Source: Microcaldota archaeon
GTDB lineage: Archaea > Micrarchaeota > Micrarchaeia > Anstonellales > Bilamarchaeaceae
NCBI GenBank assembly: GCA_014727925.1
Contig: WJMN01000018.1
Span: 1-42,604 of the forward strand
Length of the DNA: 42,604 nucleotides
Reading direction: 5' to 3'
Positions within the stretch are counted from its first letter, which is position 1; the number at the start of each line of letters is the position of its first letter. The position numbers and the translations under genes were made by a program. Below, one piece after another: positions 17,036 through 24,964 of this stretch. Below the pieces are notes generated by a model, which saw only the letters and a list, made by a program, of their open reading frames with translations, was not told the DNA's origin and ran no database searches.

Positions 17036-18043
17036 TCAATCATTCTTTTTATAGGCAACGTAAATGTCTGCTTCAAGCATCGTCCCGTTATCATAGAAAT
17101 GGTGGGTGAAATAGATGTTGCCTTTATCATCCAGTGTTGGCTCCCCTGCAAACTGTGAAATGATTAGTTCCGGCTCCTGCCATGTCCCATTGATTAATTC
17201 TGATTTATAGATTGCAGGTGTTCCGAAATGGGTGCGGGTAAACCAGAGCTCATCCATTTCCTGGTTTATGAACGGCCATCCTTCCATTGCTTCGGTATTT
17301 ACGGCTTCAACCGGTTCCGGCTCCTGCCAGTCCCCACTAACTTTTTCTGACACATAAATGTCATAACCGCCTTTTCCGCCTTCCCTTTCCGAGTGGAAAT
17401 AAAGCTTATTTCCATCACGGGTTATGTGTAGCTCTCCCACCTCGTATTCAAGGTTTATCATCTCCCCTGCATTCTCCCAGTTGGACCATTCCCCATTAAG
17501 CTGCTCTGCGGTCCAGATATCAACCTCACGGTAATTCCCGCCGCGCACCGAGCAGAACCAGGCCTTACTCCCCTGCACAAAAAGGCAGCCGTCCATGGAC
17601 AGTTCATCGCTGAGGATTATGCGCTCGGGTTCCGACCAGCCGGATGGTGTTTTGCGGGTGAGGTAAATTCCGGTCACCCCATCTAGCACCTGTTTTTCAA
17701 CCGGAATCCGCACATCAGGGGTGTAGAAAAAATAGAATGTGCCTCCATCCGGGCTGATGAATGCAGAATCCTCTGCGCCTTTTGTGCTTATTGGATAAGG
17801 CATGGGGACTGGCTCTTCGTATTCACCTAAATGGAGCATAGGCGGGTAGTTATCCATTGCAGGAGTCAGTTTTTCTGTATCGTTTGGAAGCTGGGTTCCT
17901 TTTGGTTTTGTGATGGGGCTGGTTCCTGGTTCTGGTTCAGGGTCTGGCTCCGGCTCAGGAGCGGAAATTTCAGGTGCCGTTTCCTGGGGGCACCCAGCAA
18001 GGAGAAAAGCAACAGCCAGCACCAAAATAATCCAGGCTTTCAT
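17036..18043 (-). CDS. Lipoprotein with PD40/TolB-like beta-propeller repeats
   Basis: From the ATG at 18043 the protein begins MKAWIILVLAVAFLLAGCPQ, a signal peptide with lipobox LAGC. A Pro/Glu spacer (PEPEPDPEPEPG) follows, then several PD40-type blades: FISPDGGTFYFFYTPD, SMDGCLFVQGSKAWFCS, ITRDGNKLYFHSEREGGKGG, MDELWFTRTHFGTPAIY and LDDKGNIYFTHHFYDNG. It is about 335 residues, probably anchored outside the membrane. Its role is unknown; such propellers often bind proteins or glycans. The longer upstream frame (to 18097) is rejected because it would bury the signal peptide. It starts 4 bases after the stop of the 152-aa lipoprotein, so the two form an operon. Confidence 0.82.
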   Translation of the reverse strand: MKAWIILVLAVAFLLAGCPQETAPEISAPEPEPDPEPEPGTSPITKPKGTQLPNDTEKLTPAMDNYPPMLHLGEYEEPVPMPYPISTKGAEDSAFISPDGGTFYFFYTPDVRIPVEKQVLDGVTGIYLTRKTPSGWSEPERIILSDELSMDGCLFVQGSKAWFCSVRGGNYREVDIWTAEQLNGEWSNWENAGEMINLEYEVGELHITRDGNKLYFHSEREGGKGGYDIYVSEKVSGDWQEPEPVEAVNTEAMEGWPFINQEMDELWFTRTHFGTPAIYKSELINGTWQEPELIISQFAGEPTLDDKGNIYFTHHFYDNGTMLEADIYVAYKKND

Positions 18044-18047
18044 ATTA

Positions 18048-18506
18048 TCACTTACACTGTACAGAGCCAAGGGCCCTCTCCGAATTCTCCTGGTCATACC
18101 ATCCTTCCGCGCATGCGAACATGGTTATGTACACTGTTTTTTCCCCGCATGGAATCATTTTTATTTCGGCTTTGTAGCTGTGTTCTTCTGCATCTGCAAG
18201 CACCCTGAATTCGGCAGAAGAGCCGGTTATTTTTTCGCTTGCAAGGCTAACTCCTTCTGTGTCGCTATAAATCCCTTTTATATATGTTACAAATGCATCA
18301 AAAGATGGCTGGCCTGAAATTTTTGTAACCGTGAGCTGGCAGAGGCCGTCTGAAACCTTGAAGACTTCGTCTCCCGCAGTCTGCTCTATTTTTCCTGCGG
18401 GATAGCTTACGCTGAATTTTTCATTTGTGTAGATATCCCATTTCTGCCCTGGGCAACCAAACAAAAGCAGGGCAAGGGCCAAAATTGCAATCGGTTTAAA
18501 GTCCAT
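18048..18506 (-). CDS. Small lipoprotein with a four-cysteine domain, 152 aa
   Basis: Begins MDFKPIAILALALLLFGCPG, a signal peptide with lipobox LFGC. The mature domain contains FSVSYP, SDGLCQLTVTKI, KAEIKMIPCGEKTVYITMFAC and a terminal VQC. The same order of motifs and cysteines recurs in the N-terminal part of the neighbouring glycoside-hydrolase-like lipoprotein (18672-20078), so this is a shared extracellular domain. Function is unknown. A TATA box GCTATAAAAG at about 18524-18533 lies 20-27 bases upstream, so it is probably leaderless. It heads the operon with the PD40 lipoprotein. Confidence 0.78.
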   Translation of the reverse strand: MDFKPIAILALALLLFGCPGQKWDIYTNEKFSVSYPAGKIEQTAGDEVFKVSDGLCQLTVTKISGQPSFDAFVTYIKGIYSDTEGVSLASEKITGSSAEFRVLADAEEHSYKAEIKMIPCGEKTVYITMFACAEGWYDQENSERALGSVQCK

Positions 18507-18521
18507 ACAAATGGTTTCCTT

Positions 18522-18537
18522 GGCTCAGTCTTTTATA
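18522..18537 (-). promoter_or_regulatory. BRE/TATA promoter of the four-cysteine lipoprotein
   Basis: On the minus strand GGAGGCTATAAAAGACT, a purine-rich BRE-like stretch followed by a TATA box, 20-27 bases before the ATG at 18506. This is the clearest leaderless promoter in the window. Confidence 0.65.
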
Positions 18538-18671
18538 GCCTCCCATGCCCTGGGTGCCTAGGCAGATTACACATATATACTCTGGGGGCTTAGAAGTTAG
18601 AGTGGGCTGAATGCTCTGGCCATAGAGAAAAATCCAGAATATTTAGCCAAGTTAGAAATCACCTGTGCATC

Positions 18672-20078
18672 TTATTCCTCTGTGTATTCCTGCCATGTGG
18701 CCCATGATTTTTTAGGGGTCCCGTCCGGGTTCTTGAGCCCGAGGCTGCAGAGATACTCCCTGAATCGCTCCATGTACTCCTCATTTTCCTGCACTTCGGG
18801 GAAGTCTTCAACATAAGGAGCTGCAGCTTCAGTGCAGTCACTCCACTCATGCAGGCTGAACCAGATTACGAATTCGGCATCTGTGCGTTCATAATAGGAA
18901 AAAAAATCCTCTAGGAACTGGTTCTGCTTTTCTTCGCTGGAGCCTAAAAATTCTGAAGAGCTCCAGCCTGTTTCAAGTATTGCATAAGGTTTTCCCGGGA
19001 CCACTTCAGGAACCTCCTCCAGGTACTCCATTCCCCTAGAAACATTGGAATAATTGTAGCTTCCCTCATAAGGGTGGACTGTATATCCTATTAAATCGCA
19101 TTCTGGGGCAAGCTCTTGTATTATGTCTGTTGCATTGTATTCCTTTGCATAGTGGTAGGTTACCACCACTCCGAGCTGGGTTTCCGGGCTCTCCTCCTTT
19201 ACCCTCTCATATGTATGGGAGAGGAGTTCTTTGAATGCGGGGACCTGCCCGCGGTGGGAATTAAGGTAGATGTCCACTTCCCCCCCAACAAAGTAATAGT
19301 CGGGTTTGTAGCGCTTTACAAACTCAACCGAAAAATCAGCAAAATCCTCCCTGAATCCGGGCTCATCAAATGATTCGTAACGCTCCGGGTATTCTCCGAG
19401 CACATTTGAGTATATTACATTCATGAGGACTGCGGTTTTGCCTTCATAGGAAATGGGCTCCATCAGGTGGTCAGCAACTGTCCAGTTGTTTTCAAGCGGG
19501 CCCCAGAAAAAATACCAGGAAAGTACATCCGCGCCATTTTCCCGGGATTCCCTAAACGCAGGCACAATCAGTGAAGAGCTGTCGTTTGCAGGGAGGGGCA
19601 TCAGGCCAAGACCTGGTTTTGTATTTAGGTTTTTCCTCTCGCATCCAGCAGAAGAAAGTATAGGAGCATCAGGGGGTTCCGGGCACACCATGGAAATTGC
19701 ATATGTTTCATAATCACAGTAGATTATGCGGGTTTTTGCATGGTATGTCTCCTGCTCTGTGGGAACTGCATATTCTGCATATTCGCCGCTGAACTCTGCG
19801 CCGAAATCCTCTTCCAGCCTTTCCTTAAGGAAAACAGAGGCAGCTAGGTAGCGTGCTGCGGAAAAAATGCAATTCCCATCTGTTTTAAGCATGAACATTT
19901 CCTCGTCTTCTGCAGGGACATCCTCCCAGTCAGGATAATCAAAAAAGAGGATTCCTGAGGAATAATGTTTTATGGAGGGGGGCGGGGGCTGCTCTTCTCC
20001 AGGCGGTGTGTTGCCCTCACCTGCGCATCCGCAAAGCAGCAGGAGCGGAAGAAGCAGCAAAGTAAGCAATTTTTGCAT
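18672..20078 (-). CDS. Lipoprotein: four-cysteine domain fused to a clan GH-A-like glycoside hydrolase
   Basis: From the ATG at 20078 it begins MQKLLTLLLLPLLLLCGCAG, a signal peptide with lipobox. A Pro/Glu-rich spacer is followed by a domain with FFDYPD, LKTDGNCIFSA, AKTRIIYCDYETYAISMVC and GC, parallel to the lipoprotein at 18048. From about residue 150 a TIM-barrel hydrolase domain follows, with YFVGGEVDIYL (E267, likely acid/base) and AILETGWSSSEF (E369, likely nucleophile). ETGWxS resembles the GH17 signature, but family assignment is uncertain. Probably a surface-anchored glycan hydrolase. The longer frame to 20132 would bury the signal. CATTAAAAAC at about 20099-20108 is a TATA candidate for a leaderless start. 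Confidence 0.78.
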   Translation of the reverse strand: MQKLLTLLLLPLLLLCGCAGEGNTPPGEEQPPPPSIKHYSSGILFFDYPDWEDVPAEDEEMFMLKTDGNCIFSAARYLAASVFLKERLEEDFGAEFSGEYAEYAVPTEQETYHAKTRIIYCDYETYAISMVCPEPPDAPILSSAGCERKNLNTKPGLGLMPLPANDSSSLIVPAFRESRENGADVLSWYFFWGPLENNWTVADHLMEPISYEGKTAVLMNVIYSNVLGEYPERYESFDEPGFREDFADFSVEFVKRYKPDYYFVGGEVDIYLNSHRGQVPAFKELLSHTYERVKEESPETQLGVVVTYHYAKEYNATDIIQELAPECDLIGYTVHPYEGSYNYSNVSRGMEYLEEVPEVVPGKPYAILETGWSSSEFLGSSEEKQNQFLEDFFSYYERTDAEFVIWFSLHEWSDCTEAAAPYVEDFPEVQENEEYMERFREYLCSLGLKNPDGTPKKSWATWQEYTEE

Positions 20079-20179
20079 GTTGTTTGATTTTGGACCGGTG
20101 TTTTTAATGGTTCTTTTTCTACAAAATACCAAAAAATACCTCTTTTAAGCATTGTGGGGCAAAATAGAAAGAGAGGAGC

Positions 20180-21349
20180 ATGAAACTAATTCAGATACAA
20201 AAAGGCATAGAACACAGGGAGGGGCCAGATGGAGAATTCAGGAGCAGGCGAACTCCTCTTGAAGAGGGGGTCATAGACCGCAGCCGCCTCCTGCTCACTT
20301 TTGCAAAGCACGGAAATATTGAAGATGCGAAAAAGTTGCTGGAGGCAGGAGCTGATGTAAATGCAGCCGGGAGCGGAGGCTGGAGGGCTCTTAGCATCGC
20401 TTCCCTCCACAAGAAGGGGGAGATGGTCAGGCTGTTTCTTGAGCACGGGGCCGAGGTTGATGCAAAGTGCCACTGGGGAGGGACTGCATTGATGGTGGCA
20501 GCAGAGCACTGGGATGAGGAAATTTTTGGGCTTCTGCTCAGGGCAGGGGCGGATATTGACCCAAGGGACAACGAGGGAAAGACTCCTCTGATGAGGGCAG
20601 TGTGGAAAGGGGAAAACGATATTGCAGAAAAGCTAATTGAAAAGGGGGCAGATGTAGAAGCTGAGGATTATGAAGGCCGTACAGTGATAATGGTTGCAGC
20701 CTGGCAGGGGAATGCCCAGATTATACAAAGATTGGCTGTCCTGGGCGTGGGAATGGACCTTCAGGACAGTCGGGGAGAAACTGCATTGATGAAGGCTGCT
20801 TTCCGGGGCCACACAGGTGCTGTAACAGAACTCCTGGAGGCAGGTGCAAATGTCTGCCTTAAGGATTTGAGGGGGGAAACTGCATTGCTGAAGGCGGCAT
20901 GGAAAGGCAGTATAATAGCAGCAAAGCTTCTGATTGAGGGGGGAAGCAAGGTAAATGCATTAGACAAAATATGGAGAACTGCGCTGATGAATACGGCATG
21001 GAGAGGGGACCTTGAGATGGGGCGAATGCTGCTTGGGGCGAATGCAGATGTGGACTTAAAAAGCAGGTACGGGGAAACTGCGCTGATGCGGGCGGCATTC
21101 AGGGGAAACTGGAAAATGGCAAAGCTTCTAATTGGGGCGGGGGCGAAACTGGATGCAAAAGACAAACTGTGTGAAACTGCGCTGATGAAGGCGGCGCTCA
21201 ACGGGAATTCAGAAACCGTGAAGGCTCTCCTGGAGGCAGGGGCAGATGCCGGAGGCCTGGACATATATGGAAAAAGCGCACATGAAAAGGCCGTGGAGAA
21301 CGGGGACCCGGAAACCATCAGGCTGCTTGCCCGGGAAAGTGTTCGTTAG
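20180..21349 (+). CDS. Ankyrin-repeat protein, about 11 repeats
   Basis: 389 residues with about 11 consecutive 33-residue ankyrin repeats from around residue 34 to the end, each of the type GETALMKAAFRGHTGAVTELLEAGANV. There is no signal peptide or membrane segment, and no catalytic domain. Repeats 6-10 share near-identical DNA at the start of each unit (GAAACTGCGCTGATGAAGG and variants), pointing to recent internal duplication. Ankyrin stacks bind proteins; the partner is unknown. GAGAGGAG immediately precedes the ATG. It diverges from the hydrolase lipoprotein. A second, smaller ankyrin gene follows. Confidence 0.93.
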   Translation: MKLIQIQKGIEHREGPDGEFRSRRTPLEEGVIDRSRLLLTFAKHGNIEDAKKLLEAGADVNAAGSGGWRALSIASLHKKGEMVRLFLEHGAEVDAKCHWGGTALMVAAEHWDEEIFGLLLRAGADIDPRDNEGKTPLMRAVWKGENDIAEKLIEKGADVEAEDYEGRTVIMVAAWQGNAQIIQRLAVLGVGMDLQDSRGETALMKAAFRGHTGAVTELLEAGANVCLKDLRGETALLKAAWKGSIIAAKLLIEGGSKVNALDKIWRTALMNTAWRGDLEMGRMLLGANADVDLKSRYGETALMRAAFRGNWKMAKLLIGAGAKLDAKDKLCETALMKAALNGNSETVKALLEAGADAGGLDIYGKSAHEKAVENGDPETIRLLARESVR

Positions 21350-21424
21350 CAACTACTTAAAAATCCAAAAATTACGCCTTTTTGTTTATATGTATTGTGT
21401 TCTAAGAGATATACGGGCAGAAGA

Positions 21425-21883
21425 ATGGTCAGGAATAAAATTGAAAAGAAGCCGGAGAAGAATGATAGGGAAAGCTTTCCCCCGGTTCCCGGAAAACAAA
21501 AGAAAAGTATTCCCCCCAAACTGCAGCAAAAGCTCAATATGAACCTGCTGCTTGCAGCGCAGGCCGGGCAGTGGGGAAGGGCAGGGCGGCTTCTTGAAGA
21601 AGGTGCCGCACCTGAAGAAACAGACGGGTGCAGCTACAGTGCGCTCACATATGCATCTGCAGCCGGAGAGTCCGGCCTGGTCAGTGGTATGCTGGAGGAA
21701 GGTGAATTTGATATTGATAAACCACAGAACTATGCTGCAATAATGCTTGCACACAGGGAAGGCCATCACGAAATAGTGGGACTGCTTGGAGAACACATGA
21801 AGGAAAAAAATGACCTGAGTGAGTTTTATGCTAAGGCAATTAAGGAGCATACACTGTTTCTGATAAGGAACAGGGGGGGCTAA
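21425..21883 (+). CDS. Small ankyrin-repeat protein, 152 aa
   Basis: Begins MVRNKIEKKPEKNDRESF, a basic linker of about 40 residues. About three ankyrin repeats follow: MNLLLAAQAGQWGRAGRLLE; YSALTYASAAGESGLVSGML; NYAAIMLAHREGHHEIVGLL. The frame extends upstream to a TTG at 21395, but TTTATATG at about 21384 is better read as the promoter, so the ATG at 21425 is taken. It lies 75 bases after the large ankyrin gene and is likely a paralogue with a related role. Confidence 0.85.
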   Translation: MVRNKIEKKPEKNDRESFPPVPGKQKKSIPPKLQQKLNMNLLLAAQAGQWGRAGRLLEEGAAPEETDGCSYSALTYASAAGESGLVSGMLEEGEFDIDKPQNYAAIMLAHREGHHEIVGLLGEHMKEKNDLSEFYAKAIKEHTLFLIRNRGG

Positions 21884-21935
21884 ACCCCCTTTTTAAATTT
21901 TATGCATGTAAATATTGGGTTGCCGGTGACTGATT

Positions 21936-22517
21936 ATGTATTATGAACTGAATGCCGAGGACACCGTAAGGGTCCCCCCCAACATGCTGGTGATGAACCT
22001 CAACGAAGCAATCACAAAAATACTCAGGGAAAAATACGAGAGGAGAATCTTCAGGGAATTGGGGATGGTAATAGCAATTGAGGATGTTGAGGCAGAAAAG
22101 CAGGGGACTGTTATCCCGGGAGACGGCGGGATATACTACAAGGTTAATTTCAATGCAATCTCATTCATTCCCCACGTAAACGAGGTTTTCCTTGGAAAGG
22201 TTAAGGAAATTGTGGAATTCGGGGCCTTTGCATCAATTGGGCCGCTGGACGGACTCATACACATCTCCCAGATAGGAAATGAGAAATTTTTCTATGACAA
22301 GAAAACCAAGGCACTGAGCACAAAGCGGGGAAAAACCCTCAAAACAGGAGATGACACTGTGCTGAAGGTTTCAACTGTGAGCCTGAAAAGCACGACTTCT
22401 GATACCAAGATAGGCCTTACCATGCGCTCTGAGGGGCTGGGGGTCTCAAGGTGGAAAAAGGAGAAAAAGGCGGAGAAGGCGGCAGTAAAGAAAAGTAAAA
22501 AGGAGGCTAAAAAATGA
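21936..22517 (+). CDS. rpo7: RNA polymerase subunit Rpo7 (RpoE')
   Basis: Stalk subunit of archaeal RNA polymerase, homologous to eukaryotic Rpb7, which pairs with Rpo4 and helps open complexes and processivity. The N-terminal RNP-like domain has MYYELNAEDTVRVPPN and GMVIAIEDVEAEKQG. The S1/OB domain has FLGKVKEIVEFGAFASIGPL, DGLIHISQIG and IGLTMRSEGLG. The C-terminus is a Lys-rich tail. It is 193 residues, the usual size. GGTGA is 6 bases before the ATG. Its stop overlaps the spt4 start by 4 bases, the common archaeal rpo7-spt4 pairing. Confidence 0.96.
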   Translation: MYYELNAEDTVRVPPNMLVMNLNEAITKILREKYERRIFRELGMVIAIEDVEAEKQGTVIPGDGGIYYKVNFNAISFIPHVNEVFLGKVKEIVEFGAFASIGPLDGLIHISQIGNEKFFYDKKTKALSTKRGKTLKTGDDTVLKVSTVSLKSTTSDTKIGLTMRSEGLGVSRWKKEKKAEKAAVKKSKKEAKK

Positions 22518-22696
22518 AGGCCTGCAGAAACTGCAGAAAAATAGTTGAAGAAGGCGAAACCTGCCCGGTCTGCGGCTCTGATGAACTCAGTGACAGGTTT
22601 TCCGGAATGTTGATTGTGCTTGACCCGGAAAAATCCGGAATCGGAAAAATCACTGAGGTAAAGGCGCCGGGAAGGTATGCGGTGAAGGTTAAGTGA
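22514..22696 (+). CDS. spt4: Transcription elongation factor Spt4 (RpoE'')
   Basis: 60-residue zinc-finger protein and partner of Spt5 on the RNA polymerase clamp. Cysteines are CRNC and CPVCGS, followed by FSGMLIVLDPEKSGIGKI, the signature of Spt4. It overlaps the rpo7 stop by 4 bases and its own stop overlaps the next GTG start, so the run is translationally coupled. Confidence 0.95.
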   Translation: MKACRNCRKIVEEGETCPVCGSDELSDRFSGMLIVLDPEKSGIGKITEVKAPGRYAVKVK

Positions 22697-23397
22697 AGTT
22701 CCTTTTCGGAAAGGAAGCAGCAGTCTATGAGGATGCCTTGCTTATCTCTGATTTGCACCTTGGGATGGAATGCGCCCTTTTTGAGCGGGGAGTGAGGAGT
22801 TCGGAAATCTCGCAAAGGCTTGCTGAAAAAACCCTGGAAGTGCTTGGAGAAACAGGAAGAGGCAAACTAATTATAGTTGGGGATATTAAAGAAAAGGTAG
22901 TGGGGATACCTCGGGAAGCTAGGAAATACATAAAAGAAGTGGGAGAGCACGCAGAAATAATCGTGGTAAAAGGAAACCATGATGGGGGAATAGAACGGAT
23001 TCCCGGAATTGAAGTTGTCGGGCACGGAGGATTTGCATATAATGGCCTGGGGATTTTTCATGGGCATGCCTGGCCATCTGAAGAAGTAATGGAGTGCGGT
23101 ACCATATTGATGGGGCACAACCATCCGCAGCTAAAGATGCAGGGGGAATGGCACCCGGTATGGGTGGAAATGAAAGCAAACCGGGAAAAAATCAGGGAAC
23201 GCTACCCGGAATGCGGGGGAGAAAACAGGCTTGTGCTTATGCCCTCATTCAATCCGCTGCTTGGGACAAACATCGCAGGGAGCTGCGGGCTGGGGCCTGT
23301 TCTAAAGAACAACTTATTTAAAATCAATACAGCAATAGTATATACGCTCAGCGGAACAAAGCTTGGTAAGCTGGGTGAACTTTTCAAGAGGTTGTGA
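22693..23397 (+). CDS. Archaeal calcineurin-like metallophosphoesterase (SbcD-related)
   Basis: 234 residues with all dimetal motifs: LLISDLHLGMECAL, IIVGDIKEKV, VVKGNHDGGIE, GIFHGHAWPS and ILMGHNHPQ. This arrangement, with E/R-rich helices after DLHLG, matches the small archaeal SbcD-related phosphoesterase family (TIGR00024-like), whose substrate is unknown. Translation starts at a GTG overlapping the spt4 stop (GTGA). It lies between transcription and ribosomal genes, which suggests a housekeeping role in nucleic acid metabolism; that is inference. Confidence 0.88.
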   Translation: MKFLFGKEAAVYEDALLISDLHLGMECALFERGVRSSEISQRLAEKTLEVLGETGRGKLIIVGDIKEKVVGIPREARKYIKEVGEHAEIIVVKGNHDGGIERIPGIEVVGHGGFAYNGLGIFHGHAWPSEEVMECGTILMGHNHPQLKMQGEWHPVWVEMKANREKIRERYPECGGENRLVLMPSFNPLLGTNIAGSCGLGPVLKNNLFKINTAIVYTLSGTKLGKLGELFKRL

Positions 23398-23399
23398 CA

Positions 23400-23654
23400 A
23401 TGGGAAAAAAGAGAAGAGGACGCGATAGACTCATGACCTGTGTCTCCTGCGGGCGGGCAGTCCCGAGGGAGAAAGCAGTCGAATATGAAAGGCGAAATTC
23501 CTACAGCACTGATTTGCGCGATGAAGAAAATGTTAGTGCAATGTCAACTACTGTTGAATACTACTGCATAAGCTGTGCAAAACACAGGAAGATTTTTGAA
23601 AAAAAGAAACGGCAGGCCCAAAAAAGGCGTGAACGCAGGGAAGGGAGGTTCTGA
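23400..23654 (+). CDS. rps26e: 30S ribosomal protein S26e
   Basis: 84 residues beginning MGKKRRGRDRLMTCVSCG. The zinc site is CVSC...CISC, and the C-terminus is a basic tail KKKRQAQKRRERREGRF. AGAGGT lies 7 bases before the ATG at 23400; an in-frame GTG at 23394 is disfavoured. S26e is present in eukaryotes and many archaea but not all, so its presence is a mild taxonomic clue. Confidence 0.88.
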   Translation: MGKKRRGRDRLMTCVSCGRAVPREKAVEYERRNSYSTDLRDEENVSAMSTTVEYYCISCAKHRKIFEKKKRQAQKRRERREGRF

Positions 23655-23656
23655 GC

Positions 23657-23953
23657 GTGGATGCCGTTAAATTCGGGGAGAGGGAGTATAAAGGAATAAA
23701 GCAACAAATTGGAAATCTCAGCCTGGTGATTGTAAAGGCAAAATACGGATATATTGCCTGTAGCTACATAAGCAGGAGCACTGCAGAAAAAGTCGGGGAT
23801 GTTGCAGCATTTGTACAGGGGGTAAAAGATTACCCGGATCTTCTGAATGCAAAGATACAGGGGAAAACAACCTGGGCAGATGACCTGGGAATACGGGAAG
23901 GAATGAGCGTAAGAAAAGCCCTTGAAATAATGGATAGTGAGCAGGAAGAATAA
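23657..23953 (+). CDS. DUF1805 family protein
   Basis: 98 residues of the DUF1805 type (YunC-like): LSLVIVKAKYGYIACSYISR, AEKVGDVAAFVQGVKDYPDL and WADDLGIREGMSVRKALEIM. A small alpha/beta protein of unknown function. It starts at a GTG with GGGAGG 8 bases upstream, only 2 bases after the S26e stop, so it is the last gene of the rpo7 operon. Confidence 0.85.
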   Translation: MDAVKFGEREYKGIKQQIGNLSLVIVKAKYGYIACSYISRSTAEKVGDVAAFVQGVKDYPDLLNAKIQGKTTWADDLGIREGMSVRKALEIMDSEQEE

Positions 23954-24445
23954 TCATCTTTTTCTTGATAAAAATGCAAAGCCCAGTGCAAGAAGGGAAA
24001 ATGCAGTAGCCACGCAAACCGGCTCCGGCTTTTCCGCATGGGCCATGCACCTGTTTTTTTCAAACTCATAATCTTCATCAGTTATCCTTTCACAGATGTA
24101 GGGGTCAGCAAGCCTCGTGGAAATACTGTCAATGCACAGCACATACTCCCGATAAAGGGTGTCTTTATCATCCGGGTCGGTGGAAACCTGCCTTATCTCC
24201 TCGCAGCAGGCGGTTGCGTTTGAGGGATTGTTTTTTGCTGCGTATGCTATTGCCGCAGAATGCCAGCAGCTTATGTTTGCCTTCATTATGTAATGCTCAT
24301 CAAGCGCCCCTGCAGGATTCAGGAGCCAGGGATTTTTGGATGCCTCTTCTTGCGCGTCAAGGTTCCTGCAGTCATCTATAGTGCGCATGTTGATGCATCC
24401 GGAAAAAGCAGCAAGCAGAAGGAATATTATCAGCAGCTTCTTCAT
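23954..24445 (-). CDS. Cysteine-rich lipoprotein with a C-terminal membrane helix, 163 aa
   Basis: Begins MKKLLIIFLLLAAFSGCINM, a signal peptide with lipobox FSGC. The mature part has spaced cysteines (DDCRN, ISCWHSA, TACCEEI, VLCIDS, YICERI, NRCMAH, PVCVAT), likely disulfide-bonded outside the cell. AIAYAAKNNPSNATACCEEI suggests helical TPR-like hairpins. The C-terminus ATAFSLLALGFAFLSRKR is a membrane helix with a basic cap. It overlaps the HD-domain gene by 4 bases (ATGA). No family is recognised. Confidence 0.72.
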   Translation of the reverse strand: MKKLLIIFLLLAAFSGCINMRTIDDCRNLDAQEEASKNPWLLNPAGALDEHYIMKANISCWHSAAIAYAAKNNPSNATACCEEIRQVSTDPDDKDTLYREYVLCIDSISTRLADPYICERITDEDYEFEKNRCMAHAEKPEPVCVATAFSLLALGFAFLSRKR

Positions 24446-24963
24446 TTTCTCGCCTCAAACAGCCAGGCAAATGCATCCCTTTCAAGGGCTTGCCTGCACA
24501 GCTTCTTTGCTGAAGGAGTGCGGAGCACTGAGGATGCATTTTTTATCCAGTCTTTTACATAGGGGTTTCCCAGGTCCTGGTACTCTTTTGCCTGGAAAAT
24601 GCATTCAAGCTTGTCCGCATCCTTCACAACCTCCATAATCCGCTTATCCTTAAAAGGCCTGAGGAAATCGGGCAAGGTTTCCAGCGCATCTTCCCTTGCC
24701 CTCTTTTCATCTACTTCCGCATACTGTTTTGCAACAAGATGGAGGTCGGTAGTGCGGGCCTCGTGCACATCATGGAGCAGTGCGGCAAGCAGCACACCCT
24801 CCTTGTTTTCTATGCCTTCTTCTTTTGCGAGAAAATATGCAATAAGTGCAGTTCGGTAGCTGTGCTCAGAAACGCTTTCCGGGGTTATTCCAACTGTTTT
24901 CCAACCTGAGCGGTCAACGTCTTTTAGTGAACCTGCCTGGTAAAGAAAATCAACAATATCCAT
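24442..24963 (-). CDS. HD-domain phosphohydrolase (YfbR/HDDC2-like)
   Basis: About 173 residues. The HD metal site is visible: H in SVSEHSYRTAL, HD in LLHDVHEART, and D in VVKDADKLEC. The order and the sequence following match the YfbR/HDDC2 family of 5'-deoxynucleotidases, which dephosphorylate dNMPs. The ATG at 24963 follows the cdc6 stop by 1 base, with GAGGG inside the end of cdc6 as ribosome-binding site; the upstream frame at 24975 is disfavoured. Being in an operon with cdc6 fits a role in nucleotide pools for replication. Confidence 0.87.
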   Translation of the reverse strand: MDIVDFLYQAGSLKDVDRSGWKTVGITPESVSEHSYRTALIAYFLAKEEGIENKEGVLLAALLHDVHEARTTDLHLVAKQYAEVDEKRAREDALETLPDFLRPFKDKRIMEVVKDADKLECIFQAKEYQDLGNPYVKDWIKNASSVLRTPSAKKLCRQALERDAFAWLFEARK

Positions 24964-24964
24964 A

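Noticed and set aside
20761-21318. 185-residue open frame on the minus strand opposite the ankyrin gene
   Set aside because: Its repetitive Ser/Ala/Phe composition simply mirrors the ankyrin repeats on the other strand.
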